This document shows, in pieces, positions 1-9,004 of a stretch of DNA of 64,000 nt. The stretch's first letter is position 1, and each line of letters starts with the position of its first letter. The notes below the pieces were generated by a model. It ran no database searches, was not told the DNA's origin, and saw only the letters and a program-made list of their open reading frames with translations. The stretch is from contig NZ_JAKKFH010000011.1 in the NCBI RefSeq assembly GCF_022230925.1, positions 124,001 through 188,000 of the forward strand, written 5' to 3'. This DNA comes from Micromonospora alfalfae (GTDB lineage: Bacteria > Actinomycetota > Actinomycetes > Mycobacteriales > Micromonosporaceae). A program made the translations under genes and the position numbers.

Positions 1-63
1 TCGGGTCGGACTTGGGGTGGACCGGCTGGAGCCGGCACGGGATACGGGACGAGACAACGACGC

Positions 64-1524
64 ATGACGGTGGACAACATTACCGAAAACGGTCAAGAGG
101 GCATTGACCGAAGCCGGCTGGAGGCCTGCCTCAGCGTCTTCGAGGCGTTGGAGGCGCTGCCCTCCGACCATCCCGACGTGGTGCAGGTGCAGCGGGCCAC
201 CGCCCGGCTCTACAAGGTGATCAAGCAGCGGCGGCGGGAGGAGCGACGGGACGCCATCCTCGCCGCCGACCGCGCGGTGACGGAGGCCACCGCCACCGGC
301 GCTCCGGGGCGGATCGACGACGAGACGCAGGGCATTCCGCTCGCGTCCTCCGTCGCCGGCGAGACTGCCGGCTTCCTGCACAATCCCCGCGGCTGCTACG
401 TCTGCAAGCAGCGCTACCGCGAGGTGGACGCCTTCTACCACCAGCTCTGCCCGTCCTGCGCCGCGTTGAACCGGGAGCGCCGCGACGCCCGCACCGACCT
501 GACCGGCCGGCGTGCGCTGCTCACCGGCGGGCGGGCCAAGATCGGCATGTACATCGCGCTGCGGCTGCTGCGCGACGGCGCGCACACGACGGTGACGACC
601 CGGTTCCCGCACGACGCGGTCCGCCGCTTCGCCGCGATGCCCGACAGCGCGGACTGGCTGCACCGGCTGCGCATCGTCGGGATTGACCTGCGCGACCCCG
701 CCCAGGTGATCGCTCTGGCTGACGACGTCAGCAGCCAGGGCCCCCTCGACATCCTGATCAACAACGCGGCGCAGACCGTCCGCCGGTCCCCCGGGGCGTA
801 CGCGCAGCTCATCGCCGCCGAGGCCGCGGCCCTGCCGGACGGCCCGCTGCCGGAGCTGATCACGTTCGCCAAGCCGGACGGGCAGGGCGGCCCGGTGGGC
901 AGCCTGACCGCCGGGCCACAGTCGACAGCGCTCACCCCGCACGCGCTCACCGCGCTGGCACTGACCAGCGGGTCGGCCTCGCCGGAACGGATCGCGGCGT
1001 CCACCGCCATCGACGCCGGCGGGCTCGTGCCCGACCTCGACTCGGTGAACAGCTGGGTCCAACGGGTCCAGGAGGTGGACCCGGTCGAGCTGCTCGAAGT
1101 GCAGTTGTGCAACGTCACAGCGCCGTTTGTCCTGGTCAGCCGGTTGCGCCCGGTGATGGCCGCCGCGTCGGCCCGCCGCAAGTACGTGGTGAACGTGTCG
1201 GCGATGGAAGGCCAGTTCGGCCGCGGGTACAAGGGGCCGGGGCACCCGCACACCAACATGGCCAAGGCGGCACTGAACATGCTGACCCGCACCAGCGCCG
1301 AGGAGATGTTGACCGACGGCATCCTGATGACCAGCGTCGACACCGGCTGGATCACGGACGAACGTCCCCACCCGACGAAGATGCGGCTGGCCGACGAGGG
1401 CTTCCACGCCCCGCTGGACCTGGTCGACGGCGCGGCCCGCGTGTACGACCCGATCGTCCGGGGCGAGCAGGGCGAGGATCTGTACGGCTGTTTCCTGAAG
1501 GACTACGCGCCCTGCGCCTGGTGA
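64..1524 (+). CDS. Atypical short-chain dehydrogenase/reductase with N-terminal paired-cysteine motif
   Basis: 486 residues, twice the usual SDR length. Residues 1-100 are charged and helical. Cysteines 111, 114, 129 and 132 form a CX2C-X14-CX2C pattern that could bind zinc. The Rossmann part starts near 148 with TGGRAKIG (154-161) and NNAAQ (233-237). An insertion of about 70 residues (245-320) separates it from the C-terminal half. The catalytic region reads NVSAMEG then HTNMAKAALN: Ser379 and Lys401 are present, but the position of the catalytic Tyr (YxxxK) holds Thr397. The substrate is unknown, and it may use another residue (Tyr389 is near) or be a non-canonical SDR. Forty bases upstream of the next gene, so possibly co-transcribed. 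Family assignment is firm, function is not. Confidence 0.85.
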   Translation: MTVDNITENGQEGIDRSRLEACLSVFEALEALPSDHPDVVQVQRATARLYKVIKQRRREERRDAILAADRAVTEATATGAPGRIDDETQGIPLASSVAGETAGFLHNPRGCYVCKQRYREVDAFYHQLCPSCAALNRERRDARTDLTGRRALLTGGRAKIGMYIALRLLRDGAHTTVTTRFPHDAVRRFAAMPDSADWLHRLRIVGIDLRDPAQVIALADDVSSQGPLDILINNAAQTVRRSPGAYAQLIAAEAAALPDGPLPELITFAKPDGQGGPVGSLTAGPQSTALTPHALTALALTSGSASPERIAASTAIDAGGLVPDLDSVNSWVQRVQEVDPVELLEVQLCNVTAPFVLVSRLRPVMAAASARRKYVVNVSAMEGQFGRGYKGPGHPHTNMAKAALNMLTRTSAEEMLTDGILMTSVDTGWITDERPHPTKMRLADEGFHAPLDLVDGAARVYDPIVRGEQGEDLYGCFLKDYAPCAW

Positions 1525-1564
1525 TCGCACCGATGATCGCCTTTGCACGATGAGGAGAAGGAAC

Positions 1565-2041
1565 ATGTCAGCTGACCGTGAGTCGTGGCCGACGCTGGAC
1601 GAGCTGCTGCGCGAGGAGAACGAGCTGGAGCTCGCGGGCCTGTCCGAGACCGACGCGTACGAGCTGGGGATGCTCGCCGTCACCGCCGCGACCGAGCAGC
1701 GGCTGCCGGTCTCGGTGGGTGTGTGGCGGGCCGGGCGACAGCTGTTCCACTGTGGCCTGCCGGGGTCGACGGCGGACAACGACGCTTGGCTGCGCCGCAA
1801 GGGTCGTGTGGTGATGCGGTTCGAGCACTCCTCGCTCTACATGGCCCGGCTGTGCCAGGACAAGCAGGTGACGCTGGCCGAGCGGTTCGGCCTGCCGGCC
1901 TCGCGGTACGCGGCGGCCGGGGGCGCGGTACCCCTGCGGGTTCGCGGCACCGGTGTGGTGGGCTGGGTCGGTGTCTCCGGGCTGCCGCAGCTGGACGATC
2001 ACCGTTTCGTGGTCGACATCCTCCGCAAACTTTCCCGATAG
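1565..2041 (+). CDS. UPF0303 / heme-degrading-domain family protein
   Basis: 158 residues. The sequence follows the small UPF0303 (DUF336-like, GlcG/HbpS-related) fold: the stretch around LGMLAVTAATEQRLPV, the core around LFHCGLPGS, and the C-terminal GVVGWVGVSGLPQLDDH are characteristic. Members are often annotated as heme-degrading-domain proteins, but the biochemical role is poorly established. I chose the ATG at 1565 because a GAGGAGAAGG ribosome site lies just before it. An in-frame ATG at 1550 lies inside or before that site. Likely in one transcript with the upstream SDR gene, and followed by a strong hairpin. Confidence 0.85.
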   Translation: MSADRESWPTLDELLREENELELAGLSETDAYELGMLAVTAATEQRLPVSVGVWRAGRQLFHCGLPGSTADNDAWLRRKGRVVMRFEHSSLYMARLCQDKQVTLAERFGLPASRYAAAGGAVPLRVRGTGVVGWVGVSGLPQLDDHRFVVDILRKLSR

Positions 2042-2050
2042 AGCGTTCCC

Positions 2051-2074
2051 GGCGGCCTCGCAGGCGAGGCCGCC
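2051..2074. terminator. Bidirectional hairpin terminator between convergent genes
   Basis: Perfect 10-bp stem (2051-2060 with 2065-2074) and a 4-base CAGG loop, placed between two convergent stop codons. There is no T tract, as is common in high-G+C actinomycetes. Confidence 0.75.
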
Positions 2075-2085
2075 GGGTCACTCGC

Positions 2086-3462
2086 TCAGCGTGCGCGCCG
2101 GTTGGCGCGCAGGGCGCCCAGGAGCACGCCGGGGCGGGCCAGCGAGTGCGGGTGCTCGCGCATGGAGACGACGTCGTTGAATCGCCGCGCGGTCGCCACG
2201 TCCGTGATGGTCGCGGCGATGACCTGGCTGCTGGCCCAGCGGGAGAACCGGTAGCCGCGTGGGTAGGGCCCGTCGACGTGGGGCAACGCCAGGTCCGCCG
2301 AGGTGGAGAGCGACCAGGCGGCGTCGACCACCACCTTCTGGAGCGCCAGGTAGTGGCGCGCGGGCGCCCGCAGGTCCGGGCCGGACCGGAGGTACGTCGA
2401 CAGGCAGGCCGCGTGCAGGGCCGACGCCGTCATGCCCTGCCCGTACACCGGGTTGAACGACGCGACGGCGTCACCGACGCTGATCAGGCCGGCCGGGAAC
2501 CGCTTGAGCGCGTGGAAGTCCCGTCGTCGACTGTCGGCATGGTGGTAGGTCTGGACGTCGCCGATCATCTCCTGGTCGGCGACCTCGCCGAACTCCGGCG
2601 GGAACTGCTCGCGCAGGCGGCGGACGAAGTCATCAGCGGTTCGCCCCGGACGGTCGTCGCCGTAACCGGCCATCATCGCCATCCACCGACCGTCCTCGAT
2701 GGCGAAGAACGCGGCCCCGGCCACGTCCATCGCCGTCCTCGGCGTGTTCAGGGCCAGTACGACGGTCGAGGCCGGGGTGACCTCCGGACGGCGGAACAGG
2801 GCGGTCGCGTAGTTGAGGTGCACTGTCATCCGCCGGGTGACCGGTCGGTCCCAGTCGGCCTGCTCCAGCCAGTCCGAGAGTCGGCTGGACCGCCCCATGG
2901 CGTCCACCACGAGGTCAGCGCGTTCGACACCGGGCACCCCACCGACCTCACAGCGGACCCCGGTGACAGCGGTGCCGTCGAACACGAGGCCGGTGGCGCG
3001 GGCGGTGATCGTCTTGACGTTGGGCAGTCGGAGCACCTGCTGGCGGATCAGGCCTTCCAGCAGCGGCCGACTGCCCGCCAGACTGTCGGCGTCGTCGGGG
3101 ACGACGACCTTCAGACGCCCGTCGAGGTAGTTGCGCCGGGCCGTGGGCGGCGCCTCGACCGCTCCGCGCTTCAGTGCCTCGTCGCGGAATCCGGGAAACA
3201 GGCGCTCCAGCTGGAAGAGGCCGCCGGGCAGCAGCGCGTGCAGCTGCGTCCCCTGGGGTACGCCGGGCCGCGCGCCGGTCACCTGCGGGTCGTCCCGGTC
3301 GATGATGACGACGGTGTCGGCGTGGTCGGACAGCACCCGGGCGGCCAGGAGACCGGCGACACTGCCGCCCACCACGACGGCCGTGCCCATCGTCGGGGAC
3401 GGCTGGTCAGGGGGTCGAGCCGCATTCAGCTCTGCGAAGACCCGGGACGGGGAGAGGGACAT
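2086..3462 (-). CDS. FAD-dependent oxidoreductase, UbiH/PHBH-type monooxygenase-like
   Basis: 458 residues. The N-terminal dinucleotide-binding motif VVVGGSVAGLLAARVL (about 25-40) is followed by an acidic strand end VVIIDRD. A second FAD motif, GDAVASFNPVYGQGM, lies in the last third, as in class A flavoprotein monooxygenases. The start at 3462 (MSLSPSRVF) has GGAG about 9 bases before it; the frame stays open further upstream but without a comparable site. A single gene convergent with the UPF0303 gene. Substrate cannot be read from sequence; relatives act on aromatic or polyketide-like compounds, and some clade members are halogenase-like. Confidence 0.82.
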   Translation of the reverse strand: MSLSPSRVFAELNAARPPDQPSPTMGTAVVVGGSVAGLLAARVLSDHADTVVIIDRDDPQVTGARPGVPQGTQLHALLPGGLFQLERLFPGFRDEALKRGAVEAPPTARRNYLDGRLKVVVPDDADSLAGSRPLLEGLIRQQVLRLPNVKTITARATGLVFDGTAVTGVRCEVGGVPGVERADLVVDAMGRSSRLSDWLEQADWDRPVTRRMTVHLNYATALFRRPEVTPASTVVLALNTPRTAMDVAGAAFFAIEDGRWMAMMAGYGDDRPGRTADDFVRRLREQFPPEFGEVADQEMIGDVQTYHHADSRRRDFHALKRFPAGLISVGDAVASFNPVYGQGMTASALHAACLSTYLRSGPDLRAPARHYLALQKVVVDAAWSLSTSADLALPHVDGPYPRGYRFSRWASSQVIAATITDVATARRFNDVVSMREHPHSLARPGVLLGALRANRRAR

Positions 3463-3698
3463 CGTGCTCTCCAAGGGGGTAACGGGGTGTGTGCCCTCCC
3501 CGGTCACTGTGCGCGACCGTGCGCGGACAGACCGGTGGACGGTGGTTCGACGTTTTGCCCGCCGATCGTCGCACAATCATCTGAATGGCAACCTGCTGTG
3601 TCTGCCAGATGACCGCCTGTTGACCGATGGGCCGGACGCGTCCGACGTTCGGACCGGTCAGGTGGCGCGTCCTCTGGCCGGCTGTCACGATCTCCGGC

Positions 3699-5075
3699 AT
3701 GCCCGTTGCACGTCGAACTCTGCTCGGCGCCGGCCTGGCCGCCGCGACCACCGCCCTCACCGGTTGCGGTGCCACCGGCACGCCGAACCCCGGTTCGGCC
3801 GGCCCTGGCGACGCGACGACCGGGACGGGCGCCACCGGCAGCCGGGCCGGATTTGGTACGGCGGGAGACGCCGGGCCGCCGCTCAGGGCACCGGACGCAC
3901 CGGTCGGCGGCAACCCACCAGTCCGTCAGGCCGGCTACGCGCAGGACGTGACCGCCCTGCTCCGCCGACACCTGCCCGCGACCCCGCAGACCGTGCAACA
4001 CAAGGGTTTTCCCGGTGCGGTCGCTCTCGTCGTGGTGGGCGGAAAGGTGACCGTGCACACAGCGGTCGGTGAGGCGCTGCGTTATGCGGCGGGCCCGAAG
4101 CTGCTCGCGGCGAACCACCGCGTCGCGATGCGCCGGGACTCCATCTTCGACCTCGCCTCGGTGACCAAGGTGTACACGGCCATCCTGCTGTTGCAGCAGG
4201 TCGACAAGGGCCGTGTCGACCTCGGCGCTCCGGTGCGCGACTACCTGCCCGCCTTCACCGGCGCGGGCAAGGAGCGGATCACCGTCGAGATGCTGCTCAC
4301 CCACACGAGCGGTCTTCCCGTCGGCGCCACAGTCACCGGCCTGCCCGACAACGCGGCCCGCTGGAAGGCCGTGCTCGGCACGCCGCTGGTCTCCGGCGCC
4401 GTGCCGGGGAAGACGTTCCGTTATTCCAGCGTCGGGCTCATGGTCGCCGGCAAGATCGTCGAGAAGGTCACCGGCCAGCGGCTCGACCAGGCGCTCAAGA
4501 CCAACCTGACCGGCCCGCTCGGCCTGCGCGACACCGGCTTCAACCCGAACAGCTGGCTGTCAGCCGCCGCGAAGGCCAGCCGACTGGTCGCCACCGACGC
4601 CCGCTCGTCCAGAGGGCTGCTCCGTGGCGTCGTCCACGACGACGTCGCCAACCACCTTGGCGGCATCGCCGGTCACGCCGGCATCTTCGCCTCCGCGACC
4701 GATCTCGCGGCCATTGGTCAGCTGCTCCTCAACGAGGGCACCCACCAGGGCAAGCGGATCCTCGCCGTGGCGACGGTGCGCCGGATGCTCACCAACCACA
4801 ACGCCGGCAAACCCGCCATCGACCCCGAGCGCCCCAACCGGACCTCGGCGCACGGCCTCGGCGTCGTCCTCGACCAGAGCTGGTTCATGGGGAAGCTCGC
4901 CTCGGCCCGGACCTTCGGCCACACCGGATTCGCCGGCCCTTCGCTCCTGGTCGCGCCCGACCGCAAACTCGTCCTGGCGCTGCTCACCAACCGGGCGCAC
5001 CCCAACTGGAGCTGGTCGAACCCCGACCCGGTCCGCGCCGCCGTCGGCGACCTGCTCGCCACGAAGGTCAACTGA
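3699..5075 (+). CDS. Serine hydrolase of the beta-lactamase/class C PBP fold, exported lipoprotein
   Basis: 458 residues from the chosen ATG. The N-terminus MPVARRTLLGAG looks like a Tat signal and ends in the lipobox LTGC (Cys23), so the mature protein should be anchored outside the membrane. After a Gly/Thr-rich linker comes the hydrolase domain: SVTK (Ser154, Lys157) is the S-x-x-K nucleophile motif, YSS (about 246) fits the Y-x-N/S position, and GHTGFAG near the C-terminus is the third (K/H-T-G) motif. Such proteins are esterases, D-amino-acid peptidases or beta-lactamases; the exact activity is unknown. The upstream in-frame ATG at 3627 would bury the signal peptide, so 3699 is preferred. 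Confidence 0.88.
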   Translation: MPVARRTLLGAGLAAATTALTGCGATGTPNPGSAGPGDATTGTGATGSRAGFGTAGDAGPPLRAPDAPVGGNPPVRQAGYAQDVTALLRRHLPATPQTVQHKGFPGAVALVVVGGKVTVHTAVGEALRYAAGPKLLAANHRVAMRRDSIFDLASVTKVYTAILLLQQVDKGRVDLGAPVRDYLPAFTGAGKERITVEMLLTHTSGLPVGATVTGLPDNAARWKAVLGTPLVSGAVPGKTFRYSSVGLMVAGKIVEKVTGQRLDQALKTNLTGPLGLRDTGFNPNSWLSAAAKASRLVATDARSSRGLLRGVVHDDVANHLGGIAGHAGIFASATDLAAIGQLLLNEGTHQGKRILAVATVRRMLTNHNAGKPAIDPERPNRTSAHGLGVVLDQSWFMGKLASARTFGHTGFAGPSLLVAPDRKLVLALLTNRAHPNWSWSNPDPVRAAVGDLLATKVN

Positions 5076-5161
5076 CTGGAAGGTGTGGACCATCGCGCCC
5101 CACCCTGACACGATACTTGCGCTAGTAGTGCAAATACTTCGTCCGTCCTGGTGGAGGATCG

Positions 5162-6490
5162 ATGCACACATCTCGCCGGAGCCTGCTCTCCGTGGTGGCC
5201 GGGGTCGCCCTCGCGGCCAGCCTGTCCGCAGTCGCCGTTCCACGCGCCGCCGAAGCCGCCGCCACACCGACGTACCGTCCAGTGATCTTCGTGCACGGCA
5301 GCGCCGGATCTGCGGCGCAGTTCGAGACCCAGGCCAAACGGCTGGCCAGCAACGGGTACCCGATCGACATCGTCGAAGCCCACGAGTACGACTCACCGAA
5401 CGTCGCGACAATCCTGCCTCAGGTGTACGCGGGACTCGACGCACGGATCTCCCGCCTGCTGGCGGCCACCGGCGCGGACCGGGTCGACCTCGTCGCGCAC
5501 TCGCTGGGCACCTTCGTCTCGCAGGGCTATCTCAACAGCTCGCCGGAGCGTGCCGCCCGGGTCGCGCACTACGTCAACCTGGACGGGCGTCCCGCGACCT
5601 CCCCGCCCGGTGGTGTGCCCACGCTCGCCATCTGGGGCGAGGGCGACCCGGCCCGCGCCGTCGTCGGCGCGACAAACGTGCACCTGCCGGACCAGTCGCA
5701 CACCCAGACCGTGTCGTCGGCGGAGTCGTTCACCGAGATCTTCGGCTTCCTCAGGGGCCGCGCGCCCCACACGACGCGGATCGTGCCGCAACTCTTCGGC
5801 GCCGCCCGGGTCTCCGGCCGTGCCGTGCTCTTTCCGAGCAACGTCGGTGTCACCGGCGCGACCCTCGAGGTCTACCCGGTCAGCCCGCTGACCGGCGGCC
5901 GGCTGTCGCACCGGCCCGCACATCGGCTGTCACTCGGCGGCGACGGCTCGTTCGGCCCTCTCCCCGTGCTCGCCACGGCCCGCTACGAGTTCGCCATCGT
6001 GCGCCCGGGCGCCGCGACGCACCACTTCTACTTCCAGCCGTTCCTCCGCTCGAATTCGTTCCTGCGCCTGGCGACCAGCGAGCCGGGCGAGGGCCTCAGC
6101 GGCCTGGTCGAGACCAGCGACCGGCACACAGCGCTCACGATCCAACGGCAGAAGGAGTGGTGGGGCGACCAGGGCGCCGCCGGCGACCGCCTCTGGATCA
6201 ACGGCAGGGATGTCCTGAACGCGGCGAACACACCGCGCGCCAAGCGGACGATCGGCATCTTCGCCTTCGACGACGGCAGCGACGGCGTCACCGACCTGAC
6301 GGCCCCGTTGCCGGAGTTCTTCAGCCAGACCTTCATCACCGGCATGGACGTCTTCATCCCGGCGACGCCGGCACACAGCGGCCTGGTCCAGATCACAGTG
6401 GGCCAACGCGGCGGCGGCCACGACGTGATCAACGTGCCCAACTGGAGATCGAGCACCGACCGGGTGACGGTCAGCGTGGACGACTTCTGA
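5162..6490 (+). CDS. Secreted alpha/beta-hydrolase lipase with C-terminal beta domain
   Basis: 442 residues. A signal peptide (residues 1-33, ending about AAEAA) precedes an alpha/beta-hydrolase domain with oxyanion segment VIFVHGSAG and the nucleophile elbow AHSLG (Ser114). Asp in WGEGDP and His in DQSHTQ are the likely other catalytic residues. Residues after about 205 resemble the C-terminal domain of Archaeoglobus AF1763-type lipases, a beta-rich domain that covers the active site and binds lipid. A ribosome site (GGAGG) lies just before the ATG. Probably releases fatty acids from esters outside the cell. It follows the serine hydrolase gene by 86 bp on the same strand. Confidence 0.88.
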   Translation: MHTSRRSLLSVVAGVALAASLSAVAVPRAAEAAATPTYRPVIFVHGSAGSAAQFETQAKRLASNGYPIDIVEAHEYDSPNVATILPQVYAGLDARISRLLAATGADRVDLVAHSLGTFVSQGYLNSSPERAARVAHYVNLDGRPATSPPGGVPTLAIWGEGDPARAVVGATNVHLPDQSHTQTVSSAESFTEIFGFLRGRAPHTTRIVPQLFGAARVSGRAVLFPSNVGVTGATLEVYPVSPLTGGRLSHRPAHRLSLGGDGSFGPLPVLATARYEFAIVRPGAATHHFYFQPFLRSNSFLRLATSEPGEGLSGLVETSDRHTALTIQRQKEWWGDQGAAGDRLWINGRDVLNAANTPRAKRTIGIFAFDDGSDGVTDLTAPLPEFFSQTFITGMDVFIPATPAHSGLVQITVGQRGGGHDVINVPNWRSSTDRVTVSVDDF

Positions 6491-6506
6491 CCGCGTCCCG
6501 CGGACG

Positions 6507-6540
6507 GCCCGGTCACCTCAGGTCGAGATGGTGGCCGGGC
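6507..6540. terminator. Bidirectional hairpin between lipase and MFS genes
   Basis: Arms 6507-6517 and 6530-6540 pair over 11 bp with one G-U pair and a 12-base loop, lying between two convergent stop codons. Confidence 0.65.
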
Positions 6541-6549
6541 GCGCTCTCG

Positions 6550-7770
6550 TCAGACGGTGGCCGGGACCCGCTCGCGCACTCGTCGCCCGACGGCGAAGCT
6601 GACCAGCCCCAGGATCAACCCGACAACCGCCAGGACGACGCCCACCCGGGCCGGCGCGAGGTAACCGAACCCGGCGGCGATGGCGACGCTGCCCAGCGCG
6701 GCGCCCAGGCTGTTCGCGATGTTCATTGCCGACTGGTTGACCGCCGCACCCATCAGTTGCGCTCCCGGGGCGACGGTGATCAGGCGCGCCTGCAGGACCG
6801 GACCGAGATACAGGCTTGTCGCACCGACCAGGAACGCGCCCACGAACAGGCCGACGCGGGTCGACGCCACGAGGCTGAACACGGCGATACTCACGATCAT
6901 CGCCACGAAGCCGATGACCATGCTCCGCTGGAGGTCGCGGTCCGCCAGCCAGCCGCCCAGGGCGTTGCCGACGGTCATCCCCAGACCCACCGCGACCAAC
7001 GTCCACGGCACCGTCGCGGCGGAGAGGCCTGTGACGTCGGTGGTGACCGGCGCGATGTAGGTGTTCACAGCGAAGAAGCCGGCGAAGCCGACCGCGCCGG
7101 TCGCGGCGACCAGCCAGACCTGCGAGGTCCGCAAGGCCCGCAACTCGGCGGCCGGCGAGCCGTCGACAGCGGCCGCGACCTCCGGCACGACCGCCAGCAC
7201 CGCCAGCAGGGTGAGCAGGAAGAAACCGGCGATGACCAGGTACGCGACCCGCCAGTCGGCCGCCTGCCCGAGCCGCGTGATGAGGGGTACGCCGACCAGG
7301 TTGCTCACTGTCAGACCGCCGAGCACCGTGGCGAAACCACGGGCCTCGTTACCGGGGCCCATCAGGGTCGCCGCGAGCAGACCGGCCGCACCGAAGTACG
7401 CGCCGTGCGGCAGCGCCGCCGCGAACCGGGCCACCAGCACCAGGTCGAAGGTGGGGGCGAGCGCGGACGCGACAGTGCCGACGGCGAACAGCACGAGCAG
7501 CCCGAGGACGAGCTTCTTGCGGGGCAGGCGCGCGCTCAACGCGGCGATCAGTGGCGCGCCGACGACCACTCCGAGCGCGTACGCGGTGATCATCCAGCCT
7601 GCTCGGGCGACCGCGTCCGACGACGACTGCGCGTACTCGTGCGGAAGCAGACCGCGAGCGATGTCGGGCAGCAGCCCCATCGCCACGAACTCGGTCAGGC
7701 CGACAGCGACGCCGCCCAGTGCCAGAGCGGCCAGCGCCGCCAACCGCCGACCTCTACTCAACTCGATCAC
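6550..7770 (-). CDS. MFS transporter of the AraJ/Cmx drug-efflux type
   Basis: 406 residues with about twelve hydrophobic segments. The segment around LPRKKLVLGLL matches the loop 2-3 motif of DHA1-type major facilitator proteins, and the overall pattern matches the AraJ/chloramphenicol-resistance (Cmx/CmlR) and sugar-efflux branch. It starts with GTG at 7770 and has no evident ribosome site, so a leaderless transcript is possible. Divergent from the ROK gene with only 41 bp between them, so ROK control of this exporter is likely. Substrate unknown (drug or sugar). Confidence 0.88.
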   Translation of the reverse strand: MIELSRGRRLAALAALALGGVAVGLTEFVAMGLLPDIARGLLPHEYAQSSSDAVARAGWMITAYALGVVVGAPLIAALSARLPRKKLVLGLLVLFAVGTVASALAPTFDLVLVARFAAALPHGAYFGAAGLLAATLMGPGNEARGFATVLGGLTVSNLVGVPLITRLGQAADWRVAYLVIAGFFLLTLLAVLAVVPEVAAAVDGSPAAELRALRTSQVWLVAATGAVGFAGFFAVNTYIAPVTTDVTGLSAATVPWTLVAVGLGMTVGNALGGWLADRDLQRSMVIGFVAMIVSIAVFSLVASTRVGLFVGAFLVGATSLYLGPVLQARLITVAPGAQLMGAAVNQSAMNIANSLGAALGSVAIAAGFGYLAPARVGVVLAVVGLILGLVSFAVGRRVRERVPATV

Positions 7771-7779
7771 CGAAAAAAT

Positions 7780-7799
7780 TTAGCAACAGCGTTGCGTAA
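7780..7799. promoter_or_regulatory. Candidate operator shared by MFS and ROK genes
   Basis: In the 41-bp divergent gap, GCAAC (7783-7787) and GTTGC (7791-7795) form an inverted repeat with a 3-base centre, flanked by TTA on the left and GTAA on the right. Position and symmetry suit binding by the neighbouring ROK repressor. Confidence 0.6.
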
Positions 7800-7811
7800 T
7801 AGGGTGGTGAG

Positions 7812-8921
7812 ATGACTCGCGTCACTGCCGACGTCACCTTCCTACGCGACTACAACCAGGCACTGGTCATGGCGGTGGGGCGCACGGCTCGCACGTTCGA
7901 GCGCTCGACAGTGGTCGAGGCCACCGGCCTGACACCACAGGCGGTCTCCAAGGTCATCGCCCGGCTGACCGCTGACGGCCTGATCCGTCCCGCCGGCCTC
8001 CGGCGTCCGGGCATCGGCAAGCCCGCTGTCGTCTACGAACTCGTCCCGGACAGCCGGTACGCGATCGGCACCCACGTGGCCCGGCGCACGCTGCGGCTCG
8101 TCCTGGTCGACCTGGCCGGCACTGTGCACCACTCGGCGGTCAGCCCGCTGCCCCGCGACTTCACCCCGGAGCAACTCCTCGACGCCCTGAGCGCCGGCAT
8201 CGACACGCTGGCTGGCATCGGCGACCTGCGGAGCCGGCTCACCGGGCTGGGCATCGGCATGATCGGCCCACTCGACCAGGCCAACGGCCTGGTCCGGGAC
8301 GCCCACGGCCTGCGGCACTGGCACGACGTACCGCTGCGCGAGATCGCCGAGAAACGCCTCTGCCTCCCCGTCCACCTGGACAAGGACGTCACAGCGGGGA
8401 TCACGGCCGAGGCCTGGCGGCACGGCGCGACGTTCGGCGACGCCGCCCTCATCATGGTCGAGTCCGGCATCGGCTGTGGCTTCTGGCTGGGCGGCGCGGC
8501 CCACCGGGGGGCGCACACCAACGCGGGCGAGTTCGGCCACACTGTTGTCGATCTGACCGGACCCCGCTGCGTCTGCGGCCGGCACGGATGCCTGGAGATC
8601 GTGCACCAGCACGCCGCCGAGGCCGGAGACGTCGCACAGGCCGCCCGCGTGCTGGCCGTCGGGGTCGTCAACCTGCTCCAGACCCTCGACCTCGCCCACG
8701 TGGTGCTGGCGGGCGCGGACCTCCTCCGGCACCCGCAGACCTATCTCGCGGCGGTCACCGAGGCGGTGGGGGCGGACGCCCGGCGCGCGGACTGGCTCAG
8801 CACCAGGGTGGCCCTGTCCAGCCTCGGCGCGGACGTGATCGCCGCGGGTGCCGCCATGCAGGTCCTCGACCAGCATTACGGCATCCCGGAGCTGGCCCAT
8901 TCCTTGATCGTTGGCGGCTGA
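7812..8921 (+). CDS. ROK-family transcriptional repressor
   Basis: 369 residues. An N-terminal winged helix-turn-helix (about 10-75, with STVVEATGLTPQAVSKVIAR as the recognition region) is followed by a ROK domain. The ROK zinc signature CVCGRHGCLE is complete, and GEFGHTVVD precedes it. The NagC/XylR-type layout means a sugar or sugar derivative probably releases it from DNA. The ribosome site GGTGGTGAG precedes ATG 7812. Regulates most likely the divergent MFS exporter through the palindrome between them. Confidence 0.9.
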   Translation: MTRVTADVTFLRDYNQALVMAVGRTARTFERSTVVEATGLTPQAVSKVIARLTADGLIRPAGLRRPGIGKPAVVYELVPDSRYAIGTHVARRTLRLVLVDLAGTVHHSAVSPLPRDFTPEQLLDALSAGIDTLAGIGDLRSRLTGLGIGMIGPLDQANGLVRDAHGLRHWHDVPLREIAEKRLCLPVHLDKDVTAGITAEAWRHGATFGDAALIMVESGIGCGFWLGGAAHRGAHTNAGEFGHTVVDLTGPRCVCGRHGCLEIVHQHAAEAGDVAQAARVLAVGVVNLLQTLDLAHVVLAGADLLRHPQTYLAAVTEAVGADARRADWLSTRVALSSLGADVIAAGAAMQVLDQHYGIPELAHSLIVGG

Positions 8922-9004
8922 GCCGCTCGACGCCCGGCTGAGCTGCCACCGATCGCCGCAAAGTCGGACGGCGGCGGGTGGCGACAGCGCCATCGGCCGC
9001 GTCG

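Noticed and set aside
4624..7815. A 1063-codon plus-strand frame
   Set aside because: It runs out of frame through the serine hydrolase and lipase genes and antisense to the MFS gene, is rich in Arg/Pro/Ser and has no domain.
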